Below, piece by piece: positions 1 through 10,189 of a stretch of 64,000 nt of DNA. Numbering within the stretch: position 1 is the stretch's first letter; each line of letters opens with the position of its first letter. The notes under the pieces were generated by a model that made no database searches, was not told the DNA's origin, and was given only the letters and a program-made list of their open reading frames with translations. The stretch spans positions 33,165 to 97,164 of the forward strand of contig MEHQ01000242.1 of NCBI GenBank assembly GCA_008828725.1, given 5' to 3'. The position numbers and the translations under genes were made by a program. This DNA comes from Saccharina japonica (taxonomy: Eukaryota > Sar > Phaeophyceae > Laminariales > Laminariaceae).

Positions 1-225
1 AAATCGTCGATGATTGACTCCGACTTCACCCCATGGCCCATGGCATGGGCCAAGGACCATACGCGTACGTACGTACGTACGTACGTACGTAGAGATTAGA
101 TATCACGACGATTGGTTGTGTGCTTCTTACCACACACACGAACGACCGTCTGTCCCATACATCAACGGCAGTAGTCGGACCCACTCCGCTTCCTGACGAT
201 TCCATTCAAAATATATTCCACGAAC

Positions 226-473
226 ACGCATACAGAGGGTTGGCAGCTGGGCGGGGCACGGGGGTCGGGGCTCCGCCCCGACCCCGGCTCCCCGCCACCT
301 CAAGGATGATTTATTGTTGTAGCTTGTACAAAAAGCTATGCCTGGCATTCATCATGTACATACAGCTTGTGTACACTCGACACTCGACCTATACTGTACC
401 TGTTGCTGTGTCTCGCCAATAATGCTGCCTGACAGTGTCCTCCATCTATATATGCACTTGTATGTTCGTGTGT
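226..473 (+). repeat. Repeat U, copy 1, with 47-nt GC-rich hairpin
   Basis: U is about 248 bp. It begins acgcatacagagggttggc, carries a GC-rich near-palindrome (250-296) and ends in the string ctgcctgacag...tcctcc plus a TA-rich stretch. The palindrome has an outer GGCGGGG/CCCCGCC stem and an inner GTCGGGGC/GCCCCGAC stem around a 3-nt loop, TCC. Other copies start at 474, 1891, 3757 and 4005. Two pairs lie in direct tandem. Confidence 0.85.
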
Positions 474-726
474 ACGCATACAGAGGGTTGGCAGCTGGGC
501 GGGGCACGGGGGACGGGGCTCCGCCCCGACCCCCGCTCCCCGCCACCTCGCCTATGAAGTGGTGTGGTTTATTGTTGTTGCTTGTACAGAAGAAAGCTAT
601 GCCTGGCATTCATCATGTACATACAGCTTGTGTACACTCGACACTCGACCTATACCACCTGTTGTTGCTGTGTCTCGCCAATGATGCTGCCTGACAGCGT
701 CCTCCGTCTATATATGTATGTATGTA
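474..726 (+). repeat. Repeat U, copy 2
   Basis: Direct tandem neighbour of copy 1 at a period of 248 bp. It keeps the hairpin with loop TCC. It runs straight into block D. Confidence 0.85.
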
Positions 727-1890
727 CTCGTCAGGTGCTAGCGCACACGCAGCGTAAATCAGCGTTCTCCACGTTACCGTCAGGTGCTAGCGCACAACGC
801 AGCGTGTGTTACCTCGGCTAAGCAGAAGTAGCAGCACAGCAGCAGCAGCCGTCCTCCACGTTATCGTCATGTGCTAAAGCGCCCAACGCAGCGTGTCACC
901 TCGGCTACGCCGCCGTCGCTTTGAAAAACTAACTGATATACTTGTTTAATAGGTCTACTCGCGGGCATGTGATGGGCATACATGATGACATCCGATGTAA
1001 AGCTCAGTACGAGTACGTCCGACACAATCATCGATTCGACCCAGAGTTGATGTTATCTTGTCAGGTTGAGTATCGAATTTGTATAACTTCATCTAGACAA
1101 AGGCTACAGCGTCAATTTTTATGCCAGGTGTAAGATGAAGCTGAGGGATTGATGGGCTACAGAGCCAAATCGTGTTTGGAGTTGAACTAAGTAGGGGAGG
1201 GGATTACTAAAAAAAGATGGAACTAGACCTCGACACAGAGTTGAAAGGCAGGGGATTTGGGAAATTAAATAATTTCCGCGACAGAGCCCAGTAATAGTTA
1301 TAGCGCGCAGAGGGGTTGCTCTGCACGCGGGTCGCAGTGACACTTTGCCACCATCGATATGATCGTTTGACGCGCTTACACGTACAGCAGTACGAGTACG
1401 TACTGTATTGTGTGACCCGCGCCCCGCCGCAAAGCCTGTCTGTGATGTGTGGCGACAAGTACAGTCAGTAACACTCATCTTTCACTTGTACGGCTATAAA
1501 TGCATCAATTCGTCATCAAACGCATCAATCAAAAATATTCCGTGTGTGTACGACGAGTATATGTCAAGATGTCAGGCAGTATGATAGACACGTCATAAAA
1601 TATGTGATGTCGAGCGGCGTAACTTGTTGTGTGTCGTTTCATTTGGCGTTGGCGTTACATTTTCATTTTGGGATCTGAAACCGTCGATCATTAACTCCGA
1701 CTTCATCGATGGCCCATGGTCCATGGCATGGGCCAAGGACCATGCGCGTACGTACGTAGAGATTAGATATCACGCCGATTGATTGTGTGCTTCGTATCAC
1801 ACACACGAACGACCGTCTGTCACACACATCAACGGCAGTAGTCGGACCCACTCCGCTTCCTGACGATTCCATCCTAAATATATTCCACGG

Positions 1891-2130
1891 ACACGCATAC
1901 AGAGGGTTGGCAGCTGGGCGGGGCACGGGGGTCGGGGCTCCGCCCCGACCCCCGCTCCCCGCCACCTCGCCTGTAAAGTATGATTTATTGTTGTAGCTTG
2001 TACAGAAAGCTATGCCTGGCATTCATCATGTACATACAGCTTGTGTACACTCGACACTCGACCTATACTGTACCTGTTGCTGTGTCTCATGCTGCCTGAC
2101 AGCGTCCTCCGTCTATGTATGCTTGCAAAG
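1891..2130 (+). repeat. Repeat U, copy 3
   Basis: Follows block L as copy 1 does. The hairpin is intact with loop TCC. It is followed by the minisatellite instead of a second U. Confidence 0.8.
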
Positions 2131-2159
2131 GCATGTTCGTTAGGGTACGTACCTAACTG

Positions 2160-2710
2160 TACCGTGTACCGGGGGTATTTTCTCGGTAAATACCGGTACC
2201 CGACACTTCGGTAAGTTCGGTATGGCCTCGATACCGGTACCCGACACTTCGGTAAGTGCGGTATTTTTTCAATACCGGTACCCGACACTTCGGTAAGTTC
2301 GGTACGCCCGCCCAAATATACCCCAGGTACCGGTATACCCTCGACCGCAATACCGGGGGTCGTTATTTGTTCGGTACCGGGCTCGATACCCTACCGAACA
2401 CTTCGGTAAGTTCGGTACTTTTTCAATACCGGTACCCGACACTTCGGTAAGTTCGGTATTGTTTCGATACCGGTGCCCGACACTTCGGTAAGTTCGGTAC
2501 TTTTCCAATACCGGTACCCGACACTTCGGTAAGTTCGGCACTTTTCCAATACCGGTACCCGACACTTCGGTAAGATCGGTATTGGTTCGATACCGGTGCC
2601 CGACACTTCGGTAAGTTCGGTACGCATACCCGAACATACCCCGGGTACCGGTATACCCTCGACCACAATACCGGCGGTGATCGGTTCGACCTCGATACCG
2701 GGGAATCGGG
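2160..2710 (+). repeat. Palindrome-rich minisatellite, array 1
   Basis: About nine units of 41-43 bp, each containing the palindrome ACCGGT joined to GGTACC, then CCCGACACTTCGGTAAG and a short T-run. Two sub-arrays (about 2176-2310 and 2390-2625) are each capped by a related segment with ggtaccggtataccctcga. The unit length is not a multiple of three, so the arginine- and tyrosine-rich frames on the minus strand are by-products of the repeat. Confidence 0.9.
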
Positions 2711-2801
2711 TATGTATGCAATACGGACACACATTATGACATTATACAAGGTACCTGGTATTTATTTGTGGCAGCAGCAGCAGTCTTCTCTACATCCATG
2801 T

Positions 2802-3050
2802 TCACGTATCCACCTGGTCCTTCGCTCTGGAGTGACACAACGAACTCATCTCACACCCACCATGAACGGCTGGAGACACAACATAACAATCGCTGAGAGT
2901 ACACAGCGAAAGGATAGATGATATTTTCACCAAGTCGCGCCGGTGGGGTTCGAGGCGCCGCCGAGGCGGTGCTATGACACGCTCTGCGCAGCCCTCGTGT
3001 AGTGGGAGAAACTCCGACTGCTCACCTGAGAAAGTACTCGTATCATGCAT
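2802..3050 (-). CDS. Candidate 82-codon frame between the minisatellites
   Basis: Not recognised. A complete frame with a true ATG at 3050 and TGA at 2802, in the unique DNA between the two minisatellites. The peptide begins MHDTSTFSGEQSEF, is mixed in composition, has a basic patch near residues 31-40 and four cysteines in the second half. There is no clear signal peptide or membrane segment. It could be an exon, a short gene or chance. The unique setting and absence of internal repeats are the only points in its favour. Confidence 0.2.
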   Translation of the reverse strand: MHDTSTFSGEQSEFLPLHEGCAERVIAPPRRRLEPHRRDLVKISSILSLCTLSDCYVVSPAVHGGCEMSSLCHSRAKDQVDT

Positions 3051-3499
3051 CCTAATTTACGGACTTCAACGCGACATATCGAATCCATCGCTGCTCTAAT
3101 TGTAATCAAACAGTGATGTACCAGCAGCAGCTGCAGCAGCACTACGCGAGGTTGCCGATGATCTAAACTGTATGCCGAGCTTCGACGTTGGGAGATTGGG
3201 GTATAGAACGGGCTTCAAGCGTACCCCTCGATGAAAGTGGCACGCGTGAACTGCATCAAATATACAGAAGAGCCCACAGCAGCAGCGCATTGCCCAAGTT
3301 GGAGCTGCTGCTTCTGCCCCTCTGCTGCTGTGTTCTGTTGTTGCTCTTGCTGGGGCTGGTGCTGCTGCTAACCGTGCTTCCGATTGCTACGTGGTTGGGA
3401 TGGCAGCGGCAGTATTGCCATTTTCTCCGTCATTGGCTCCGCCATCTGTTTGCTGTTGCTACAAGTACACATTTATGTACGGTATGTACGGTAACAAGG

Positions 3500-3735
3500 G
3501 TACGTACCGAAGTATACCGGGGGTATTTCCTCGGTAAATACCGGTACCTGACACTCGGTAAGTTCGGTATTTTTTCAATACCGGTACCCGACACTTCGGT
3601 AAGTTCGGTATTTTTCAATACCGGTACCGGACACTTCGGTAAGTTCGGTACTTTTTCAATACCGGTACCCGACACTCTGGTAAGTTCGGTACGCGCAACA
3701 AATATACCCCCGGTACCGGTATACCCTACCGAAGT
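3500..3735 (+). repeat. Palindrome-rich minisatellite, array 2
   Basis: Four units of the same 41-43 bp repeat as 2160-2710. The outer edges are inverted relative to each other: a left edge with accgggggtattt and a right edge with aaatatacccccggt. That makes the whole array a candidate TIR-like or fold-back unit. Confidence 0.85.
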
Positions 3736-3756
3736 TGCCTTTGTATGTTTGTATGT

Positions 3757-4000
3757 ACGCATACAGAGGGTTGGCAGCTGGGCGGGGCACGGGGGACGGG
3801 GCGCCCCGACCCCCGCTCCCCGCCACCTCGCCTGTGAAGTGGTGTGGTTTATTGTTGTTGCTTGTACAGAAGAAAGCTATGCCTGGCATTCATCATGTAC
3901 ATACAGCTTGTGTACACTCGACACTCGATCTATGCCTGTTGTTGCTGTGTCTCGCCAATAATAATGCTGTCTGACAGCGTCCTCCGTCGATATAAGTATG
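3757..4000 (+). repeat. Repeat U, copy 4
   Basis: The hairpin core here lacks the 3-nt loop found in the other copies, so the two GGGGC/GCCCC arms abut. Tandem with copy 5. Confidence 0.8.
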
Positions 4001-4004
4001 TATG

Positions 4005-4255
4005 TACGCATACAGAGGGTTGGAAGCTGGGCGGGGCACAAGGGTCGGGGCGGAGCCCCGACCCCCGCTCCCCGCCACCTCGCCTGTGAAGTATGATTTA
4101 TTGTTGTAGATTGTAGAGAAAGCTATGCCTGGCATTCATCATGTACATACAGCTTGTGTACACTCGACACTCGACCTATACCACCTGTTGTTGCTGTGTC
4201 TCGCCAATAATGCTGCCTGACAGCGTCCTCCGTCTATATATGTATGTATGTACTC
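4005..4255 (+). repeat. Repeat U, copy 5, with inverted hairpin loop
   Basis: The hairpin core (4044-4062) reads gtcggggcggagccccgac, the exact reverse complement of the 19-mer in copies 1 and 3. The stem is unchanged and only the loop is flipped (TCC to GGA). It continues into block D. Confidence 0.85.
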
Positions 4256-4821
4256 GTCAGGTGCTAGCGCACACGCAGCGTAAATCAGCGTCCTCCACGT
4301 TATCGTCAGGTGCTAGCGCACAACGCAGCGTATGTCACCTCGGCTTAGCAGAAGTAGCAGCACAGCAGCAGCAGCCGTCCTCCACGTTATCATCATGTGC
4401 TAAAGCGCCCAACGCAGCGTGTCACCTCGGCTACGCCGCCGTCGCTTTGAAAAACTAACTGCTGTACTTGTTTAATAGGTCTACTCGCGGGCATGTGATG
4501 GGCATACATGATGACATCCGATGTAAAGCTCAGTACGAGTACGTCCGACACAGTCATCGACTCGACCTAAAGCTGATATTACCGAGTCGGTTTAATTATC
4601 GAATTTGTATAACTTTATCTAGCCAAAGGCTACAGAGTCAATTGTTATGCCAGGTGTAAGATGAAGTAGAGGGATTGATGGGCTACAGAGCCAAATCGTG
4701 TTTGGAGTTGAACTAAGTAGGGGAGGGGATTACTAAAAAAAGATGGAATTAGACCTCGAAACAGAGTTGAAAAGCAGGGGATTTGGGAAATTAAATAATT
4801 TCCGCGACAGAGCCCAGTAAC

Positions 4822-6120
4822 TAAAGTCACTGGGAAATAAAGTCACTGGGAATATTCTGTGGCGTTTTTCGACAGGGTGGTTTCCATGCTACAGTAAATC
4901 GAAGTTCTGGTATTTTGGGTAGACTTTGTACGTCCAAACTTCAGTTCTGCCCTACGAGTACTTCAACTTACGTAAGTACGCACTCCTGCTGTCGGCAAAT
5001 CGGTCCTTGTGTTATTCTGTATCTGGAACGGCAGCAGCAGTGCGTACTCCTGCTGTAGGCACATCGGTCCTTGTGTTATTCTGTATCTTGGACAGCAGCG
5101 GCAGCAGCACCGCAGCAGCAGTAAACACAACCGCACAAACTTTAGATGAGAGGCGTCGTCATTCTTTACGTTATTTCCACTCTCCTCATCGTGGCCATGG
5201 CGAACAACCGCAGAAGAGGCACACACGGTAATACTAGCGACGACCCCCATCACCGACTTCAACATCAGCGAGTTCTAGTAGATATACCGCGTTCTTCGGC
5301 GTAACGCAGCCGCATGCCGCCAGCGCTGTTTCTGGGCTAGCCCGGCTAGATATACTCCTTCGGGACACAGGCAAAGGCGGGATCGGGCTTCGTCCGGGTC
5401 GAATACCACACACACAATCACGAAAAAGGCACAAATCACACCTGCACAGCAGTAGGCAGCCCAGCGCCACATACATGCTTTGAGCCGTGTGTTGCTGTGC
5501 TTTCTCTTTCGGACATACAGCTTTGTTGTCCTGTGGAGCATGGAGCTCTTGGCATTGCAAGTAAAAGCCGCCTGTACATACTTGCTACGGTACACCAAGG
5601 GCGGGTGAAAACAAAAACCCGAGACTCCCCCCCCCCCCCCCCCCCAACACACCCTTTTTTCATTTTTTTTTAGCTCAAACTAAACATCCTATTTCTCAGC
5701 CTTTGGGCGTCAGTTGCTCAGCAAGACGTTGTCGAAACAATGCGCACGAGCCCTACGGGTGTTGTTTGTGTGTTTCATGGATAACTTGGATGGTGAGAAG
5801 TGTTGAAAGTGGTGTTTGGTTTAATTTATCTGCAACAATAGTCGGAGGGAGGGCGAACAAACGAAGTGCTGAAAAATCGGATGAGTTGGATGAGTCAAGG
5901 CATTGGAACACTTTGTCCGTTGCAGCCCGCGAGGTGCATAATGAACTTGGCGCAAATTTGCGCGTGCCAACTTGAGTGAACTACTGTAGTTCCTTTAAAG
6001 GATCTCGCGTGCTTGACAAAAGAACGACGCCACGTCACTTCTGATCCAACTGTTCTTAGCGTTCTCGGCCTTCCGGAATCCCACCGTCTACTACGGAAGT
6101 GAGAGCAGAACCCATAATAA
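4822..6120. other. Intergenic DNA, no gene called
   Basis: Contains a short duplication (agtcactgggaa twice near 4827-4853), a diverged tandem pair around 4975-5090 built on ctcctgctgt..gcaaatcggtcc, and a C-run at about 5628-5645 followed by a T-run. Frames on the minus strand at 5234-5663 cross the homopolymers and change frame freely, so I do not call them. Confidence 0.6.
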
Positions 6121-6417
6121 TTACTACGCAGATCATCCGGCTACCCCCCCCCTCAACCACACTCGTGCGGCCGTTGCAATGGTCACTGCGGTCAGAGACG
6201 GAACATGGGTTTGTGGTTTGTCGCAACTGCCCCCCTCCCCCGCCTCGGCTTGCCCCAACTTAATTCGCTTCCTTCCACGTCCGCTTCTTCGTCAGTGCGG
6301 ACATGTCCGACCTCTGCTACTTTTAGGCGTGAAGTTGTCAGACGAACCCCCGCCAGCCTCCCCTCCCTCCCCGCCCGCTTGTTCTTCCGTTTCTTCTCCT
6401 TAGGCGTCTTTTCCCTT

Positions 6418-6462
6418 CTCCACCTCCTCCTCCTCCTCCTCCTCCTCCTCCTCCTCTTCCTC
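6418..6462 (+). repeat. (CTC)n microsatellite
   Basis: About a dozen CTC triplets in a pyrimidine-rich plus strand. On the minus strand the tract reads as GAG codons at the end of an open stretch that closes soon after; see the rejected list. Confidence 0.9.
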
Positions 6463-7166
6463 TTCGATGTCAGGATTTGCTTGAATTGTCAGGGGCTTGT
6501 CGGGGATCTGTGCGACCCTTCTTGCCTGTGGGCATGGTTCCTCCCTTCTTGCTCCGACGAATTTCTCCACCCTTGCGTTTCAGATCCATTTGTAGGAGGT
6601 CTCCTACAGCTTTCTTTTCATGTTCGCTGACAACAATACCCTACAAAAACTGTTGCCCTTTCGAGTCGTGCATTCTCAGTGTCTCGTCCGGCTTGTGTCT
6701 AGTGTCCACGTGACTTTTCATAGAGTACATCCATTCCCACTGGTTACAGAATAAGCACGCCGTGGGTGCATTCGTACACGGCGAAGCGGCGGGAGGTTTC
6801 TTTGCCGATTTCAGCGTTATCGAGGCAACCGCCGCATTTTCGACGGTTTCAATTAATTAAGTCTCGCCGCGTTTTCCGAGCTACTGGCAGCTCTGCTGGT
6901 GAGGGTACTGAGCTCTATTAATAGCCACCTGACTGCCTTGGGCTCAGTTGCGTTGTCTACAGTCTGCTATTAGGTTTCATGGTCAGGTTGCATCAGGCAA
7001 TGGATCAGGCGGTGTACGTTCGCCTACACAGCAGTGTACTGCAAGACCCAAGACTGCTGTTTTGTTCGCTGCTTCTGTGCTTGGCTGTGACTCTTCCAGT
7101 TCAACGCAGTGGCTGACAAGTGCCCATTCTAAAACCAAGTAACTTGTGGTTGACTCAAGGGTTGAG

Positions 7167-7283
7167 TCATTGGTTATATAGGAATTAGCATAGGAACTGG
7201 AAAAGTCATTGGTTATATAGGATTTAGTATAGAAACTGGAAAATTCATTGGTTATATAGGATTTAGTATAGGAACTGACAAAT
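7167..7283 (+). repeat. 39-bp tandem repeat, three units
   Basis: Three consecutive units of the form tcattggttatatagga.ttagtatagaaactgga. The array ends at the poly-C that precedes the sequence gap. Confidence 0.85.
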
Positions 7284-7298
7284 ACCCCCCCCCCCCCA

Positions 7299-7312
7299 NN
7301 NNNNNNNNNNNN
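7299..7312. other. Sequence gap (14 N) inside poly-C
   Basis: Fourteen unknown bases between a C-run on the left (7285-7297) and a C-run on the right (7323-7337). The join is probably an unresolved homopolymer, so frames that cross it are meaningless. Confidence 0.95.
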
Positions 7313-7700
7313 ACAAAAAAAACCCCCCCCCCCCCCCAATCGGCCCCAAATGCAAAAATGTGAGTGGGGGTCTCGGGTCCTTTTTTTCACCCGCCCTTGG
7401 GTACGCACGTTTTTTTTCCAACTTTTCGTGTGGTGTACACTGCTGTCCTAGGTCCTTATTTGCCACACATATCACAACATACCAGTACTACTACGAGTAC
7501 TCGGACTGCATACTATACGTTCAGTTGTACGTACGTACAGCAGTACGTATTGCAGCGCAGCGCCCGCGCGGTGCCGTGCGGTGCCGTGACCTGCCGTGCG
7601 GTACTACAGTTAGAGGAGGGACTGGCGTTGATTTAGACGTAAAAAAAAGGGGAAAAGTGTCCCGAGTTCACTAGTGGTCGGCAGCTGAAAAAACAACTGT

Positions 7701-7970
7701 TTGGGAAATAAACCAGTCCGCGAAGGGGGAAAAAGACATAAGTCACCACTAAAAAACTATTCAGGCCGGATATTATGCAGTATTATTTTTGTGATTGAAA
7801 ACGGAAGGAAGTCGGATTTTTCACCGGCAACGAATCCCACCACATCGTTATTCGGTGTGCCATCTTATCGTGATTTTGGTTTTATCTCATGGGGGAAGCA
7901 AGAAAATCAGAACAGAACTGAGATTTTGAACTCCACGACACGAACGAGTGATCTATGCCGGGTTGGGTGA
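7701..7970 (+). CDS. Candidate 89-codon hydrophilic frame
   Basis: Not recognised. Open from a TTG at 7701 to TGA at 7970, basic at the start and rich in Asn, Ser and Thr later (ends ..TTRTSDLCRVG). No ATG near the start, so if real it is more likely an internal or terminal exon than a complete gene. A 30-bp stretch of it (about 7763-7797) recurs inverted at 8610-8646, which suggests part of the region is repeat-derived. Confidence 0.2.
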   Translation: MGNKPVREGGKRHKSPLKNYSGRILCSIIFVIENGRKSDFSPATNPTTSLFGVPSYRDFGFISWGKQENQNRTEILNSTTRTSDLCRVG

Positions 7971-8148
7971 TCAACCTTCACAACCAGGTCTTCGAAGACA
8001 GGGGACGGACTGGAAACCTCCTGTGGAGCGGCGTAAGGGCTTGTCTAGTCGCTGTGGGCCAGCAAGGAGCTCTCGCCCTCACGGAGCATGAGCTGCTGTT
8101 GTGGTCGTAGTCAGAAAAAAAAACGTTAGATTGTGTTGATGGTTTGTT

Positions 8149-8245
8149 TTGGCCATGGCGCAGCTGCTGCTGTGCGGGCACAACACATACATACATGTGT
8201 TTTGGCCATGGCGCAGCTGCTGCTGTGCGGCCACAACACATGCGA
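8149..8245 (+). repeat. 52-bp tandem duplication
   Basis: Two units of ttttggccatggcgcagctg plus ctgctgtgcgg.cacaacaca, with period about 52 bp. Antisense frames across it simply mirror the duplication. Confidence 0.85.
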
Positions 8246-9206
8246 TGGTGGCCAAGGTGCTGATGCTTTCCCTCTCCCTGGTGGTCGATGCACGAGTGCT
8301 GTGTCCAGCTGTGTCCAAGAGTAGCCAAGCACGTACATAGCGCCGTGATCCGTCGTGAGCCCACAGTCTATAACCCATACAAAACTATTGAATGCCTGCG
8401 AGGTCTCGTGCAAAAGCGTTTTCAATCACTTTCTGAAATATCACCAGGTGGTTGAAAAAGGCCGCCAAAAAAAACCATTTGGTCAAATTTTATCATCGAT
8501 AAAATCGAGGAGGAACATTTTTTCCACCAAACAGGCCCCATGAGACGCGATCTTGATCAAATCTGATAATATTTGGGATTAGATACCCCGAAACCTCCGT
8601 AAAGAATAATATAATCACCAAAACAATACTGCATAATATCCGGCCTCATCCACAGCATTAAAAAAAAAAAAAAAAACATAAGCCTGCATCGAGAGCACCG
8701 AGATAGTTTTTCTTGCACCCTGTACAAAACAAACGCAGCCACGTTGTTGCTACGGTTGTGCCCTGGTTGCTTGGATGTTCGCATGACCAGGCCCGGGGTG
8801 CAGAGTAGGAGCGTATACACAGACGCACAAGCGTGAGCAGGTCACGCTTTTCGGGTGGCCCTTTTGAGCTTGGCGGGCCGGCAGTACGACAATGCTACTC
8901 CCCCGCGTACGTGGGCATCAAGTCAAAGGCTGACCATGCTTGCTGCTGCTGCATGTGATACCTGGTACCTCACACGTATACTGGTGGTACAGCAGCAGCA
9001 GAACACCGCGATATCTCTTAGGTTGCCAGGATGTACCTCGCCGATACTCTGTGAGGCCGACTGCACTCTCCATAGGAGTGTGCCCAACCTCTAGCTCACG
9101 TGCAAGTTACTGCTGTTGTGCTTGCGGCTTGGATTAGCACACCCATCATTATTTCAGTGGCGCAGACACTGCTGCTGTACGGGTACATACATAAATACGA
9201 GGACTT

Positions 9207-9292
9207 GATACCACGCTGTCCCGAGATATAAGCACCGTTTTATTGAATATTAATATTTAAAAGGTTATTATATTTCGGGACAGAGCGGTATC
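9207..9292 (+). mobile_element. Micro-MITE, family M, copy 1
   Basis: About 86 bp that fold on themselves. The left end gatacc.cgctgtcccgag and the right end ..cgggacagagcggtatc are inverted repeats, with ATATAA/TTATAT just inside. No coding room. The same architecture occurs at 9304, 60031 and 63507. Confidence 0.6.
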
Positions 9293-9303
9293 CACGAAGT
9301 ATG

Positions 9304-9392
9304 GATACGTATCTCTATCCGTAAACGTAAGGTCATATTTATGTTAATATATCTGCTTAAACCGTCCTTATATTTGTGGACAGAGAGGTATC
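9304..9392 (+). mobile_element. Micro-MITE, family M, copy 2
   Basis: About 89 bp, 11 bp downstream of copy 1. Ends gatacgtatctctatccg and ..gtggacagagaggtatc are inverted, followed inwards by GTAAG / CTTAT. More diverged than copy 1. Confidence 0.55.
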
Positions 9393-9398
9393 GTACTG

Positions 9399-9845
9399 TT
9401 AGACATTATAACACGATATTTTTCCCGTACTCGTGAGACAGCAGTTAGTCTTGCTGCGTTCGCAAGGGGCAACTCGCTTCCCGTAGCATAAGACACGACC
9501 ACAGACGCCCTTCGCTGCCGCGATGGCACCAGGTGCGACGAGAATGATCGTTAGGCGTGCGGCCGCGCCCGGATCTGGCGCCGTTGGCCCAATACAACGC
9601 AGACAGTTTGTTTTTGTTTCATTTTTTTCCCTGATGACCTTGCAGTTTTTTTCTTTTTTCATCCCACGAGTTTCCCACGAAAAGCACCAACTTCTGAGTG
9701 CAATTTGTCGCCAGCTATAACATGAATTCGAGCGTGGTTTGTTTTGCCGCATGCGCCAACTCCTAGTGAAGGGCAAGGCACCCATGAGTTCTTCAGCCAT
9801 TTCAAATTGTTCTGCCCAAAGAGATAGATACGCGCATCCCCCCAA
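9399..9845 (-). CDS. Candidate 148-codon frame (minus strand)
   Basis: Not recognised. Open from a TTG at 9845 to TAA at 9399. The peptide has an acidic start with aromatics, a Lys/Glu/Asn-rich centre and a small hydrophobic stretch, and ends ..TSTGKISCYNV. It overlaps the upstream frame 9659-10006 in another phase. Both read as plausible protein, which suggests either one gene with a frame change or intron between them, or that one frame is a shadow of the other. Length makes chance less likely than for most frames here. Confidence 0.27.
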   Translation of the reverse strand: MGGCAYLSLWAEQFEMAEELMGALPFTRSWRMRQNKPRSNSCYSWRQIALRSWCFSWETRGMKKEKNCKVIREKNETKTNCLRCIGPTAPDPGAAARLTIILVAPGAIAAAKGVCGRVLCYGKRVAPCERSKTNCCLTSTGKISCYNV

Positions 9846-10006
9846 AATTCATTTTTTCCCGTATATTTACTCCCCGTTAGACGTGAAAATAAACTGCAGT
9901 TAAAAAACATCCTGCCATCCTGTCGGTTCCCACCCAATACACGTGTGTGTCGAACGTCATCGCCTGGTTCGTTTTCAGTGTCGAGTTTTTCGTAATACAC
10001 TGCCAA
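9659..10006 (-). CDS. Candidate 115-codon frame (minus strand)
   Basis: Not recognised. Peptide begins LAVYYEKLDTENEPGDD and is hydrophilic with well-spread Gly, Asn and aromatic residues, including FWGDARIYLFGQNN. It stays open upstream of the TTG at 10006 to about 10024, where ttggttttag resembles a 3' splice site, so the exon may start near 10027. An IQDEIFQKSVRF-containing stretch further upstream on the same strand (10057-10275) might be another exon. No membrane segment. This is the better of the two overlapping frames at this locus. Confidence 0.32.
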   Translation of the reverse strand: MAVYYEKLDTENEPGDDVRHTRVLGGNRQDGRMFFNCSLFSRLTGSKYTGKNEFWGDARIYLFGQNNLKWLKNSWVPCPSLGVGACGKTNHARIHVIAGDKLHSEVGAFRGKLVG

Positions 10007-10189
10007 CCTCCAATGTAGTCTAAAACCAAGTTAAATAAGGCGGTGGCAAATATTTTTCAACTGATTTTGTTTTCATTTTTTTGAACGGTTTTGTCAATAA
10101 ACCGGACACTTTTTTGGAATATTTCGTCTTGAATCCCGCTGCTAACAGTGGGCTGGGGCACCCATTTTTGGGTACAGTTTTCGCGATTG

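Larger units (their letters stand above)
5..1294 (+). repeat. Segmental duplication, copy 1 (blocks L-U-U-D)
   Basis: This block recurs as 1682-4820. Block L (5-225) matches 1682-1893, two U repeats follow (226-473 and 474-726), and block D (726-1294) matches 4252-4820 with only scattered substitutions. L contains an (ACGT)n tract at about 62-92 that is much shorter in the second copy. D ends at the same words, cagagcccagtaa, in both copies. Frames in this block follow repeat sequence and change between copies, so I call no gene in it. The 387 bp after it (1295-1681) show nothing beyond AT-rich sequence and a GTAC-rich patch near 1380-1405. Confidence 0.85.
1682..4820 (+). repeat. Segmental duplication, copy 2 (expanded)
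   Basis: Same order of blocks as 5-1294: L (1682-1893), U (1891-2130), then a 1.6-kb segment absent from copy 1, then U, U and D (4252-4820). The extra segment is bounded by two related minisatellites (2160-2710 and 3500-3735). Copy 2 therefore reads as copy 1 with a minisatellite-flanked insertion and one additional U. Confidence 0.8.

Noticed and set aside
2269-2749. Long minus-strand frames rich in Tyr, Arg and Ser-Val-Gly repeats over the minisatellite
   Set aside because: The unit is 41-43 bp, not a multiple of three; all three frames give similar repetitive peptides, so openness comes from stop-free repeat words.
3188-3961. 257-codon plus frame with a strong hydrophobic segment
   Set aside because: It runs from unique DNA through a whole minisatellite and into repeat U. 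Only the first ~95 codons are unique, and their leucine-rich part comes from CTG triplets.
6090-6600. Minus-strand open stretches ending in a polyglutamate run and a stop
   Set aside because: The glutamates come from the (CTC)n tract. The preceding part (..CPQARRVAQIPDKPLTIQ) is mildly protein-like, but no start, splice site or homologue supports it.
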